From the NCBI GenBank assembly GCA_022495005.1, contig JAGYXB010000437.1:930001-994000 (forward strand): a stretch of DNA of 64,000 nt, given 5' to 3'. Origin of the DNA: Rhyacophila brunnea (lineage: Eukaryota; Arthropoda; Insecta; Trichoptera; Rhyacophilidae). How positions within the stretch are numbered: the first letter of the stretch is position 1; every line of letters begins with the position of its first letter. Of this stretch, positions 45,510 to 56,882 are shown one piece after another. The position numbers and the translations under genes were made by a program. Below the pieces are notes generated by a model. It ran no database searches. It was not told the origin of the DNA and saw only the letters and a list, made by a program, of their open reading frames with translations.

Positions 45510-46041
45510 GTTTTTACGTTTATTAATTTTTAAACGCATTTATAAAACCATTAGTATAATTTATTATTAGATAATTTTTGTAAAATATTCACGATAAAAA
45601 AATATATTATTGATAATCTCTGTGATCCCAAATTTGACAAGAATTAGGCATTTTATTATTCAAAAAATCGGCAAGATTAACACATTTGAAGATGATTCTA
45701 AAGATACTTATTATAAGCTATGTTTTTAACCATTCAAGTGTGATAAACATCTTATGAATAATGATTGCTTTATAATAATTATTGACCTAAGAATAAGGTA
45801 GCGTTTTTTTGAAATACGCCATTTCTTTTGTCATTCCCCAGTGGTTAAGCTACAACATACGGCCGTAGTCATAATTTGACAAACTATAATTGAAGTAGGG
45901 AGTAAAATGATATTGACGCGCGTGTTTGAACATGTACCGTTTAAAAAAAATTTAAAAAAAATTCGGTTAGGTACATGTTCAAACACGCGCGTTAACATAA
46001 TTTTACTCCCTACTTTTATTATACGACGAGCACGTGGGCCG
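45510..46041. mobile_element. TTAA-site element family, copy E with a long palindrome
   Basis: The interior is collinear with copies C and D. Arms 45893-45938 and 45970-46015 are near-perfect inverted repeats carrying CGCGCGTGTTTGAACATGTA, separated by an A-rich 31-base loop. The right terminus TACGACGAGCACGTGGGCCG is a variant of the copy D left end. The left terminal repeat is missing. Confidence 0.7.
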
Positions 46042-46249
46042 TCTAAAATAAATATCTGAAGAACAATATTAAAATAATTATTATTAGATTGTCAATTATT
46101 CCAATAATTAGGAAAATAATGTCACTAACAAATAATTATAAGTGATCAAACTATGATAAGGTCTTTGGTCATGTATTGACCAAACTAAAAACTAACCGCT
46201 GTGTTTGTTAGGTACTTAACTCATCCGGTGTATTTCCATGTACCTATAT

Positions 46250-46428
46250 AATTAATATTTTTGTATGTACATATTTCTACTGTTTAATAACATATTATCT
46301 ATCTCTTTTTTATATCATGTTGTGAACGTCTTAAACTTATAATTTGTAATGTCCACAATATGTAAAAATAAATAAATTGAAATTGAAATTGAAATTGAAA
46401 ATTGAAATTGAAATTGAAATTGAAAATT
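46250..46428 (+). repeat. Non-LTR 3' tail (copy N2) ending in a TGAAAT microsatellite
   Basis: Matches N1 through TGTGAACGTCTTAAACTTAT and ATGTCCACAATATG. Then AATAAATAAATTGAAATTGA leads into about eight TGAAAT units with two one-base insertions (46376-46428). Confidence 0.7.
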
Positions 46429-46463
46429 ATTACCATAGTGTTTTGAGTATTTCAAATGAAATA

Positions 46464-46705
46464 TGTCATCATCATCATCAGGGGTGCGACAACCCGGTGT
46501 GGGTATTGGCCTCCTCCAACAGCTCCTTCCGCATGTCCCTATCCAGTGTGGCTTTCCAATTCGGTACACCCAGAATACGGCAGTCACTGGCAGTTCCATC
46601 CAACCAGGCCTCTTCTTTTGGATTGCTGAACATCGCTCTCTTTGCCGGTTCATTGTCATTCATACGGTGCACATGACCTAGCCATCGCAGTCTCCCAATC
46701 TTAAT
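46464..46705 (-). pseudogene. RTE-like retrotransposon C-terminal tail (other family)
   Basis: The minus strand reads RLGHVHRMNDNEPAKRAMFS, then NPKEEAWLDGTASDCRILGV, PNWKATLDRDMRKELLEEAN and THTGLSHP, then a stop running into the ATG/TGA repeat at 46464-46478. The frame is open throughout. It is distinct in sequence from the other RTE-like tails here, so it is a separate family. Strongly 5'-truncated. Confidence 0.75.
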
Positions 46706-46771
46706 TGATTGAACTAAAATGAAATATCTATTGAGATAAAATTAATGTCTAAATAAACTACAGTTCTTGTC

Positions 46772-47670
46772 AGTTATTGGTTAGGTTAGGTTAGGTTTTT
46801 ATTCTTGAATTCATGAATTTTGCCAAAATCGGCAATGAAAGTTGGCGCAATTCTTTCCTGGCTTCCTGTAAACCGATTTGTACATAAAACACTTACAAAA
46901 TACGTCATAAAATTACCGAAATACAGAGGAAAGACAGTAGAAAATAGGTATGTAATTAAATTGAGGCGTCTAATTCCAAAAAGCAGTAAGTCCACATTTG
47001 GTCAAAATCGAGAAAAAATACGCACGTATATATGTATTGATCTATAAATTCCAAAACGCGACATAACCCTACGGAAAAAATATTTTAACTCTCGATTTAT
47101 TACAAAAAGCGCCAAGTCCGTGTTTCATATTATTTAAAGCTTGGTTGATTTCGCGCGTGTTTAAGTCAACCAATAAGGGAACGATCAATATTGAAAAGGG
47201 CGTGTCCCATGCTGTAGCATCTGGTAAACTCATGACAGTGCTACGGAAATATGTGCCTTATGCAGAGTAAATTAAAAATTGAGCTACAAATAGCGTTACG
47301 TCTAATTTTATGTTGCCTATATTTATTACATTTAAGAGTTTATCGGCTGAAACAAATTGCCATTTGGTTCTAATTTCGTCATAGAATACAGCGGAAAAAA
47401 TAATCTCACGTTAAAACAAATAATTGAAGCTTGAAACATAAAAACGTTGTTTCCCGAAAATATTGAATTGTGGACTTGTCGCTTTTTGTAATTAGACGCC
47501 TCAATTAGAAATACAGAAAAACGTGTAATTTTTTCATATCGGTGCTATAGAGATAATCCTATAGTACGAGTATAATAAACGGTCCTCTCTTTCCGATAAG
47601 AAAGCTTACAGCAAGCTGTGCTACGGTGAAATGTTATAAATACAATTTACATGTAACCCAAATGGAGCCG
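46772..47670. repeat. Family G repeat (copy G2), interrupted
   Basis: The left part starts with TTAGGTTAGGTTAGG and TTCTTGAATTCATGAATTTT (as in G1). The right part contains TTTCCGATAAGAAAGCTTAC and AATTTACATGTAACCCA. Between them is the inverted-repeat element at 46959-47506. Confidence 0.6.
46959..47506. mobile_element. Inverted-repeat element nested in G2
   Basis: Outer arms: AATTGAGGCGTCTAATTCCA then AAAAGCAGTAAGTCCACA at the left (46959-46997), mirrored at 47466-47506. An extra direct copy of the AAAAAGCGCCAAGTCCG module lies near 47104. 548 bp, no credible coding frame. Confidence 0.65.
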
Positions 47671-48182
47671 TTATGTTATGGCATTATAGCGTCATGGCTA
47701 GTGTTTGTTTAATAACAAAATTAGTTTTAATGTTGGCTTGTGTGTTTTCATGAGTGATTATGCTATGTAGAATGTCGGGGATGAACATTTGTGTGATGGA
47801 TTCCATGATGACATACGCGTATCTTTCATTGCAGATATGTACGGCGTCTTCTTATGGCTTACTTTGATAAAACTCATTAAAAACTTAGAGTACCTATTCA
47901 AATTTGTGTCCGGTAATTTGTATGAAAGAAAATTAGCCGAAACGCCCGAAACCATCTAGTCGATTTGTAAACCGCAAGAAAGCATTTACATCAAAAGGAT
48001 TTCTCATTAACAAGGACTTAATTTAAAGCGTATTTATTACGATTTTTCAAAAATAAATTGATATTTCACAATATTTATCTGATGTTTTATTTTGATACAA
48101 TTAAAAAATATCACATGTACATTGACTGGTAGATACATATTATTGTAAAGAATTATTCGATATTTTATTATTTATTATTATT
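47671..48182. other. No recognisable feature
   Basis: No repeat partner or credible gene noticed. Confidence 0.4.
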
Positions 48183-48706
48183 ATTACAACGTTTTTATTA
48201 GCTCGTCTTCTTGTTTGTCCGGTGGTTGTTTGTCCAGTACAAATTTTTCTATCGATTTTTAACTAACTTCCCGACTAGCTAGACATTTGAAACTTTTATA
48301 ATATATCAGAACACGATGCCAATGCATTCTTTTAATACTTTTAGCCATCTTTAAGCAGAATTGAATTCATTTTCAGTTAACTCTGTTTTGTATGGAAAAT
48401 TATTTCAGAAAAATCCGTAAAAAGTAAAAGACTATTATTGGTTGCTAAGGGGGTGGTCGTAGCAACTAAATTATTAGTATATACGTGAGTTAATATGGAA
48501 ATCAAAATGAAATGTCAAAATGACATTTCAGTATTCTATATTTTTGTTTGTTTGTTTGTTTTTTATTTACTTCATATCAAGTACAAGTTTGAGCATTATT
48601 GAGCATAATAATTCAACAGAAAATTTAAAAACGTCGATTGCAAGATTTGTATTGGACAAACAACCACCGGACAAACAAGAAAACGAGCTAATAAAAACGT
48701 TGTAAT
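48183..48706. mobile_element. Family F TIR element, complete copy F3
   Basis: 524 bp with terminal inverted repeats of about 75 bp. The left end is ATTACAACGTTTTTATTAGC then TCGTCTTCTTGTTTGTCCGG; the right end is its complement with few changes. A central hairpin (GTTGCTA...TAGCAAC) is kept. No coding region. It defines the family ends for F1, F2 and F4. Confidence 0.8.
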
Positions 48707-48800
48707 ATAAACCAATGGATAAGGAAGCAGATAATAGTACTGCATGTTATATTATGATACGCGACCTCCTTTTTGCATCATTTATAAAATACTGTATTTA

Positions 48801-48990
48801 CCGTCCCACGATGGCCGAGTGGCTTACGCGTCAGCTTAAAATGTCGTAGCTCCCAGGTTCAAAACTTGGGTCTAGCAAATACACATATTGCTTTAGAATA
48901 TGTAGTATGGACCTAATAAATTCTGAAAGTTCCTCGTAAAATCAAAAATCTGTTAACACACTCTGTTGAGGCATGTCGGTGACATGGAAA
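48801..48990 (+). repeat. tRNA-derived SINE (family 2, copy a)
   Basis: A box TGGCCGAGTGG (48812-48822), as in Leu/Ser-type tRNAs, and a diverged B box GGTTCAAAACTTGG (48856). The body includes GTATGGACCTAATA and AAAATCAAAAATCTGTTAA, shared with 61031 and 63192. Confidence 0.7.
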
Positions 48991-49879
48991 AGAGTTGCAA
49001 ATGAAAAGTAATTGACACATAATGTTGGTAAAGGTTGTCAGTTTTTATTATTGAATGATTTAGTGGGTATAGTATATATTAATATGAGCTCACGTGACGT
49101 GATGGTACCTATCGTGTTTTTGGCATTAGACCCTCAAAAGATGATCGAATTTAAGGGTAATAATAAACTTCAGCAATGAAGAGAGATATTATGACAGACT
49201 TTGCTAAAATATGTCATTATAATTCGAGAATACATTTTATTAATTGTTATATTACTTATTATGTTTTCCCCTCGAACTTATATTAAACAGAAACAATGAA
49301 GTCTTACTGTCGACAAATAAAAATACGCATTAAATTTGCTCTGCTTAAATAAATAAATTCCTTTCTATTTACTAATTAAACTTTTGCCAAGATGTGTTCA
49401 TAAAATGATTTTAACAATTTCTTTGACCAAGCCTATTTGGTTCAATGCCACTCCTTGCGATGGAATTCTCCTTTTCTTTTCAAGAAACTTTTATACTTTA
49501 CTCTTGAAGACAAAGTTTGAGTATCTCCAAGTTGTTCAAACTTCACTGTCTTCTTCTTTATACCAGTGTTTTTAGCCCTCTGTAAGATACATCGTACAAA
49601 ATATTATATTAAAACTGAAAATATTTTCCTAATACGTCATCACAGAAAATAATTATTCATTTTCAAATTGTATGTAGGTTACAATTATTATTAATTGAAA
49701 TTGACGAAACAAAAATTGAAAATCAATATAATTATTCACACAAATTAAAATGACTTTCAATTCCTAAAAAAAACACTATCATATTTAAAGAATTTAATAT
49801 AATGAAAAAATAAATTCCAAATGGTGGTGTTTTACGCATTTCTGTTGCTCTCTGTCTTGGAATACTTTTGTGTCATGTC
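48991..49879. other. No recognisable feature
   Basis: AT-rich sequence without a supported gene or repeat. Confidence 0.45.
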
Positions 49880-50400
49880 ATCATGATCATCATCAACCGG
49901 GGTTGATCCACTGTTGCATGAAGCCCTCCCCTAGCTTCCTCCACTCTTCTCGACTCCTAGTTCTTAGCTGTTACGTACCTACAATCACCAAACTTTATAA
50001 GTTCATCAATCCAACAAGTTTAAGGTTATCCCTGTGGGCGTTTAGTGCCCCTTGTGTACCACTGTCTGACGGAATTTGCCCAGCAGTTGGCCACTCGCCA
50101 AACCTTTGTGTCATCATTATCCATCATCTTCATTGGTCAGGATCGATTCACTGTTGGATGAAGGTCTCCCCTAGCACCATACACTCTTCTCGGTCCCTTG
50201 TTCTTTGCTGCCACGTACTTCCATCGAACTTTGTGAGTTTAAGAGCTTCCTTGTGGACGTTTAGCGCTCCTAAAGTCACTGTATGACGGAATTTGTCCAG
50301 CGGTTGTCCACTCGCCGAGCGACATGTCCAGACCACTGTCATTTCGTTTGCTTAACGACCTCTATCACATCGCGTACTCGCGTAATCGACATGAATCGAG
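49880..50400 (-). pseudogene. Two tandem RTE-type 3' copies
   Basis: Two minus-strand 3' fragments of the same family lie head to tail: 49880-50108 and 50110-50400. Each begins on the plus strand with a degenerate CATCAT tail, then a TTGATCCACTGTTGCATGAA-like block and ACTGTCTGACGGAATTTGCC. The second extends further 5', to a CATCGCGTACTCGCG block. Both are decayed and differ from each other by roughly a quarter of positions. Confidence 0.7.
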
Positions 50401-51339
50401 TTGCCAGAAGAGTGCCGGGAGATATAATTGTCATACACACTAGCTATTGATAATTAAATTATTTCCAAGAAACTTAGCTTCAAACAGTGGTAGTTTTAGG
50501 TATGTAAAGACCGAAAAGCTTAGAGGCACCCTTGTGAAAAAAATTCCCGTGTGATAAACTGCTATTACAATATGTATACAATATCTTTTAAGTTTCGTTT
50601 TCGTAGTCGATTTTTTAAAAATATAGCGACCGCATCGTCTCTCGGAAATCACCACTGCTCTCAAAAGTTGTAATATTTGTTTATAATTTTCCACCTATAT
50701 ACAACGCATGACCTGCATACTCCCACCAGACGTCACTACATTTGACATCGACTGAACACAATTTCTATGAGTTTATGTAATTATTGTAATTTTTCATATA
50801 TTATTCAAAAGTATGTATAAATGAAAATAATAAACTTAATTTAGATAAAAGTCGGACTTATTTGATTTTAATAACAAAATTTAAAAATAAATTGTTGAAG
50901 ATCTTTAAAGAAGTACATTATATTTCTTATCATTATAATGTATATCAAAATATTTTTTATGCCTATTATGTAAATCAACTATTCTCCGTATATATTACAC
51001 AGACAAAATAAATTGACATATTTTCAAACAATGCTATCCATTTCAACATTATTATATAAACCAAATAAGTACCTAGACATTTTTCTCGATTCTTATTAGA
51101 TTATGCGAAAAAGACTTTACCTACATAAATATTTGATATTATATTTTATGAGATTGATTTAAACCAATAGTATTTTACAGTTAACAACATTAAAGTAAAA
51201 ACTTCATACTCTTTTTAACAAAGTGAAAGACGTGTTCTTTTATAAAGAATTTTCAAAAATTTTATAGTAAGTTATAATGTGAAGTGGATCAACTAACTCC
51301 ATGTTGCTTGTTATATTAGATTCTCCTGTTAAAACTCAA
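50401..51339. other. No recognisable feature
   Basis: AT-rich sequence. The 84-codon minus frame at 50440-50694 has no motif. Confidence 0.45.
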
Positions 51340-51566
51340 ATAATGTGGGGTTGCCGACAAAATGGGATGTCGATAATTTAGGTATTTAGACTTGTCAACT
51401 GATTTTGTGTCTATATATAAATATGTAGGTTACATGTTAATTCTACGTAAAACATTTCACCGTGTCATAAATCACCGTGTACTTTCTTATCGGAAAGAGA
51501 TGGCCGTATACTATACGGTCTCCAATTTTATTAGATTCCATATGAACAATAATTCAATTTTCATAG
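51340..51566. repeat. Partial family J copy (J4) joined to a family G copy (G5)
   Basis: 51345-51420 follows J1 (TGTGGGGTTGCCGACAAAAT, TTTGTGTCTATATA). 51440-51566 is an inverted family G copy (AAAACATTTCACCGTG, TACTTTCTTATCGGAAAGAG, ATTAGATTCCATATGAAC). A SINE follows at 51567. Confidence 0.55.
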
Positions 51567-51715
51567 GTGCAGCTCTCGTGATGCTGTGCGTAAGGCACTT
51601 GCTTTCCACCTGAGAGTTCTGGGTTCAATTTCCAGTCGGGACACAATATTTATGTATTTTTCTCAAAACCTGGGTGTTCAAAATTACTAACAACTGCCTT
51701 GTACGAAAAAGCATG
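51567..51715 (+). repeat. tRNA-derived SINE (family 1, copy b)
   Basis: Matches copy a from the head (CTCTCGTGATGCTGTGCGTA) through the B box GGTTCAATTTCC (51622) and the body CTCAAAACCTGGGTGTTCAA and AACTGCCTTGTACGAAAAAG. No clean A tail, so it is older or 3'-truncated. Confidence 0.75.
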
Positions 51716-51984
51716 GCCAAAGCACTGCCAGCCAATTTTTACTAGGTGGACACTTGTAGGCCAGCTATTTTTGGAATAAAATAAATCTCCTAAAAAATAT
51801 GAAATAGGAACAGAATGATACATATTTGTGAAAACTTACCAAAGCAACATGTTTCTTGAGTTTATCGTGTATATTTTGACACTAAAATGATAAATATTGT
51901 TTAGAAAATATACACAGATATTTTATTCAGAAATTATGACGTTTACTAAAACCCGCGAGTTAACTCGTCCGTGGCACTGATCAG

Positions 51985-52760
51985 TAGTGGCAAAGGGTGA
52001 CTTTTGGAAAGAGCTAGGCTGTGGATATCTAATAAAAAGAGCCACATGTCAGGTATACTATTATATAAGGTATAGAGAAATAAGAAGATAATACGATATT
52101 TACTACTAATGAATACACTAATAAATGACAACGACACACTAATTCAATGAAACTTCAAAAACTCACTGACGACATAAAAATGAGCGATGTGTTAAAATTA
52201 CGTATTTTTCAACACATTTATACCCATGAAAAAATCATTAGATAAAATTTCTTTTTATTTTTAGAAACAATCTATACGTATTTAATAATATTCGATTAAA
52301 CGCCGTAAAAATAATTTTTTTAAGTTATCTAATTATTAATATTTTTGGACAAAGTGCGCAGTCATGACAACAATATTATGCGCGAATGTTTTAGGCTCTG
52401 CAAGAGGAGCTTACCTTATTTCATACAATTCGATAGACTTGTAAAGGTTACGAGACGTAAAGTCCATACTTATTATTTATTATTTCACACATAATCGCAC
52501 GTTTATTTACGTCAAGATAGATAGCGCGCTGTGGTATATTTTTAATAGCTTTGCAGATTGTTTTGTAACTGAGTAATACTGTAATACATACCTACATAAT
52601 ATACGACATCTCTCCTTGTCAAAATTAATTATTTTTATAGAACATAAAATAATTTAGTAATTAAGCATACATTTATACCTATGTCAATATGCAATTAAAA
52701 AATATTTTTCTTAAGAAGGTAGGCTTTAAATAATCGCCTAGTATGGAGTCTTCGCCACTG
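51985..52760. mobile_element. hAT-type non-autonomous element, complete copy T2
   Basis: The exact 8-bp direct repeat CTGATCAG lies at 51977-51984 and 52761-52768. The termini are TAGTGGCAAAGG at the left and the complement of CAGTGGCGAAGAC at the right, fitting hAT ends. 776 bp; the only frame over 60 codons inside is not transposase-like. The right 300 bp match T1 at the window start. Confidence 0.85.
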
Positions 52761-52768
52761 CTGATCAG

Positions 52769-53365
52769 GTGTAATTCTAAAAAAATATATTAAACTTGTA
52801 ATTTCTAATATCCATGCAATTCTAATGAAGTATAAAGAGAAAATACGTACATTTTATTCCACTATTTTTTACCTACTAACAGTCAAAACTGAAAATAAAG
52901 TTTGAACAAATTTTTGTCAATATTATAATACGTTGATAATAAAGTTTGAGCTGTCAGAGATGTGAAGCAATTTATGGGTTTATGGAAAATACAATTGAAT
53001 AAGGGTTGGAAAATCGTAACGGAGTGACGCCGTAAGACTATGAGGCATGAGCGATGCCCCTAATTGCCTCTCACCCTGACTCTTCGTCTTAGCACATTTT
53101 TCACTTGGTGAATTTCTGAGAGAATAATTTGAGAATTATTATTATCTACAACTGAAACACCGATTTTTTGCAAACTGAGTTTATTCCGCAAAAAAAATAT
53201 TTTTACGGTATAGATCTCCTAGATTAGTGTTTTTTTAATCAGGGGTATTAATTTTCCTGGTGGTAAGGCTGTATTTTTTTAAAAGGCTAAAAAAATGTTA
53301 CGAAAATCGATTGAGTAAAAACCATATTTAATTTTTTTTAAACGGTTGATCTGTGAAATCACACT
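52769..53365. other. No recognisable feature
   Basis: AT-rich sequence without a supported gene or repeat. Confidence 0.45.
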
Positions 53366-53600
53366 CGTGGAGTTACTGCCAAATGTTGGTAAGTCTCGAA
53401 ATCACGTAACAGAATAATTTGCAATTATAAAGTTTGACATGCCCTCTTAAATTAGGTAGGCATATTGCTAACGTTTTGTGCTTTGTGAGCATGTTTTATA
53501 TTATTATATTAGCATATATATTTATGTATATACACATAATCCGTTGTTAACTCTTTATACCTAAATTATCGACTTACCAACTTTTGGCAGAAACTCCGCG
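53366..53600. mobile_element. Family J TIR element (copy J3, best termini)
   Basis: The left CGTGGAGTTACTGCCAAATG then TTGGTAAGTC pairs with the right end, whose complement reads CGCGGAGTTTCTGCCAAAAG then TTGGTAAGTC. About 235 bp, non-coding. This copy defines about 30-bp terminal repeats for the family. Confidence 0.72.
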
Positions 53601-54495
53601 ATATTAAAATGTGTTTGCACATCAAAATTGATAGAGTATTTTTTAAGTAAAGCCGGCTCCGAGCAATTGAACAAAGTTTGTGCGTTTTTAATTGCATAGC
53701 CTACAAATAAAATACTTATATAAATAAGGAGCATTATTATGACATATATCTATATAAATAGAAAAAAACTATCTTAGTCGATAATAAAGACAGAAAAGTT
53801 GACATAAACTGACGTGTCTATCCGAAAGTGATGTAAAACTAAATAACATTACATAATTATATATCATAAAATAACAACAAAATAAATGACGATTTCGATG
53901 GAAAGTTGTGAACAACTATAGCATAATACAGTCATTATGGGCTTCAAAAACGGTTTTTTATCGAGAACGATTTTTAGCTATTCATTCAGTATTTCTCTTA
54001 AAAAAACACACGTAAATTTGAATGACTTTGGCGAACGCTCCGTTATTTATATATGGCCGGAAATAGTTACTCATTAGTCGATAATATCTATAGTATTAAA
54101 ATACATAGGTACATTCAATTTATGGTCAGAGCTTTAGGTCATAATACTTGCAGAGTCATAGTTGTTATCGTATTATTTTCAGTCTGGACCTAGGTACCAG
54201 TTAAAAATACGTACCTCTGACCTGTGTTAGAAAAATCAATAAAACTTACTGAAAAAAATCCCACGTGCCGTATATTATAAAAGACGTATATTTGGGACTT
54301 AAGAATAAACAATCTACATAATATTTTTTCATTAAAAATTATTATTTGTCTGTTTTTATTATTTCTATAAATAAAATTTTATGATGAAAAGTATTAATAT
54401 AAAATTAAAATACCATTATTTTAAAATTGTGAATATGTTAATATTTTGGTACATAAGATAACTGTACGTGGTTATAGCCGGCTGGTATAAGTATG
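53601..54495. other. No recognisable feature
   Basis: AT-rich sequence without a supported gene or repeat. Confidence 0.45.
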
Positions 54496-54503
54496 GCGGT
54501 ATT

Positions 54504-55234
54504 TAGGGATTCCAATCCCGGGATCCCGGGATCCCGAGCTATTTTCGATACCTATGAATCCCGGGATTGATAAACATAATCTCGAAACTTTCGGGATTGA
54601 TTTTTTTTATCAATTTTAATGAAAAATAAAATAAAAACGAAAATATAACAGAAAAAATACTTTTAATTACAAATAACTACATTAGAAATAAACTGAGTTT
54701 GAATGGAGTTTGATTTACACACATGTCTAAGTTGCCGATTCATTTTATTTTTTCACATAAATTAATAAAAATGAGAAAGATTGAAGAAAACAATGCTTAG
54801 CACTTTTAACAAAGTAATTCCACTATGATCTCATACATTTTACGGCAGTTTCATATTTGGCTGACTAATTAGATTTATGAAGCGGAAAGGCCATAAGTAC
54901 ACCATGATTAGCTATACTATTTTAAATCTCGCTAACCCATTAATTACACTTTACTATCAGATACAGCAATCTCATATTTAATTCACATTATTATTACAAT
55001 ATTATTTAATCCATTAAACTTATGTATTTCCAAGATTGAACGTATACAATATTAACAATAAATGTCTTAAATAGTATAAATTATACTAGATTTATTTTTG
55101 ACCGATTTTATCAATGTTATTTGTAAATATAAAAATGTTATATTAACAATGGAAAAAAATGCTAATCCCGGGATTGTCAAATTGTAATCCCGAAATACCG
55201 GGATCAGAATTTTGGCTCGGGATTGGATTCCCTT
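54504..55234. mobile_element. hAT-type non-autonomous element with CCCGGGATC arrays (copy I1)
   Basis: 731 bp between exact 8-bp target duplications GCGGTATT (54496-54503 and 55235-55242). Terminal repeats TAGGGATTCCAATCCCG (left) and the complement of CGGGATTGGATTCCCT (right). Subterminal zones at both ends are packed with ATCCCGGGAT palindromes, likely transposase-binding sites by analogy. No transposase frame. Confidence 0.88.
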
Positions 55235-55678
55235 GCGGTATTCGACGTGCCGCGGATTTTTTAAAGAAAACATAAAACTTTATAAACATATTTTTTGGAA
55301 ATAAATTAAAAGTATATGATAAAGACTTGTGTATTACCATGATTCCAAGAGATGGTGGTGTTTTTACGAAATTTAAAAATATTTAAAACAATAATTGAAT
55401 GGTGCTAGTATGATGAGTGTAAAGTACAACGTATATTATAAATACACGCCTACTTTCTATGGCCGGCTTTGCGTTCACGTAATAATTGTCGTGCACTTGT
55501 GGCAAGAATTCAAGATTATTATTTCGTTGAGTTGAGTTTATGTGTATGTTTTCTCTCATCTTACCTCTTTTAATACGTCTTCTCCGTGTCTCGTACTCTC
55601 CTACATGTGCACATAATTAAACATTTTATGTTTTCTCTCACGAGTTAAACACAGACAAATGGCAAAATCAAGACGAAT

Positions 55679-56073
55679 ATCATCATCAGCCGGGGTCAAT
55701 TCACTACTGGATGAAAGCCTCCCCAAGTTTCTTTTTGCCACGTATTTCCGCCGAAATTTACCAGTTTGTCAATCTTGCGGCTTGTAGGGCGACCCTGCGG
55801 CCGTTTCATCCCCCTTAGGTATCACTGGATGACGGAATTTGTCCAGCGGCCGTCCTTTCGGCGAGCAATGTGCCTCGCCTATCTCTATTTCAGCTGTTTG
55901 GCAACGTCTATTACATCGCGTTCTCCTGTCTGCTTCCTAACCCATTCGTTTCTCTTACGATCCTTTCGCGTGATGCCCAACAAACACCTATCCATGCATC
56001 GCTGTGCGACTATTAGCCTTTGGACATCTCTCGTGTTGAGGGTCCACGTCTCGCAGCCATACGTGAGCACAGA
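55679..56073 (-). pseudogene. RTE-type 3' copy (M2)
   Basis: The minus strand reads LTYGCETWTLNTRDVQRLIV, then AQRCMDRCLLGITRKDRKRN and EWVRKQTGERDVIDVAKQLK in one frame, and the rest to a CATCAT tail at 55679 in a second frame. It belongs to the same broad family as the 30437 copy but a different subfamily. A short deletion near 55720-55740 removes part of the tail. Confidence 0.78.
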
Positions 56074-56617
56074 TTAAGACGAATACAATAGACTGTAATA
56101 GCTTAACGTGTAATTATCTTACGGACCGTTCATTCTCATTCAAAATGGGTTATGTCATTTGAATACGTGTATTAATTAAGGCGCTAAGTACCAAAAACAT
56201 AAAAACTGACATTTTTATAGAAAAATGTTCTACATACCAACGCCAATAACTTCAACTATAGTCTAAGTGCCTCAAGCAAGTCAAAAAAAATACAGCAAAT
56301 TAATTAAACCTGTCGACGTTGTAAGTCCGTTAGCGTGTTTTATTTATAATAGTGTAAGTAGCACTGCAGTGGTCAACGGCATTCAATATAAAATAGCTGA
56401 CGATGGTGTGTTGACACTTGCGAGTTCTTAATACCTAAAATTATAGAAGCTGCCGTGATTGATTCACACTGTAAAACTACATTTTTCAAAAGGTCTGCTT
56501 CATGAAATTTTACTGCGATGACTCGGTAATTTGTAACTACAGGCAATACTATTTTTTGGTACTTAGACCCTTATTTAATACACGTATTCATTTCTAAAAA
56601 GTCTATTATATAATACA
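56074..56617. other. No recognisable feature
   Basis: AT-rich sequence without a supported gene or repeat. Confidence 0.45.
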
Positions 56618-56882
56618 ATATCGTCTTTCTTCTGGCAGAACACACTAACTGGAGAATACTAGTTTTGAGTAATTTGACTTTGAAGTTGTTAAAATGTTTG
56701 AAATGGTCTATCATGTGAGTTTATTAAGTAATCGTAAAAGGATGACTTTAAAATAAAGACTGTTTATTTATTAAGAAGGTTTCCAGACGGTTAAGTTTGA
56801 AATAAGGAACATTTTGATATAACTCTCTCAATATGGAATTTTTTTGAATTAGTGTCTTCTGCCAAAACAGTGACAATATATT
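56618..56882 (-). mobile_element. Family V TIR element (copy V2)
   Basis: Inverted copy of V1: starts ATATCGTCTTTCTTCTGGCA then GAACACACTAACTGGAGAAT, and ends AGTGTCTTCTGCCAAAACAG then TGACAATATAT. Length is nearly the same (265 bp). Confidence 0.75.
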
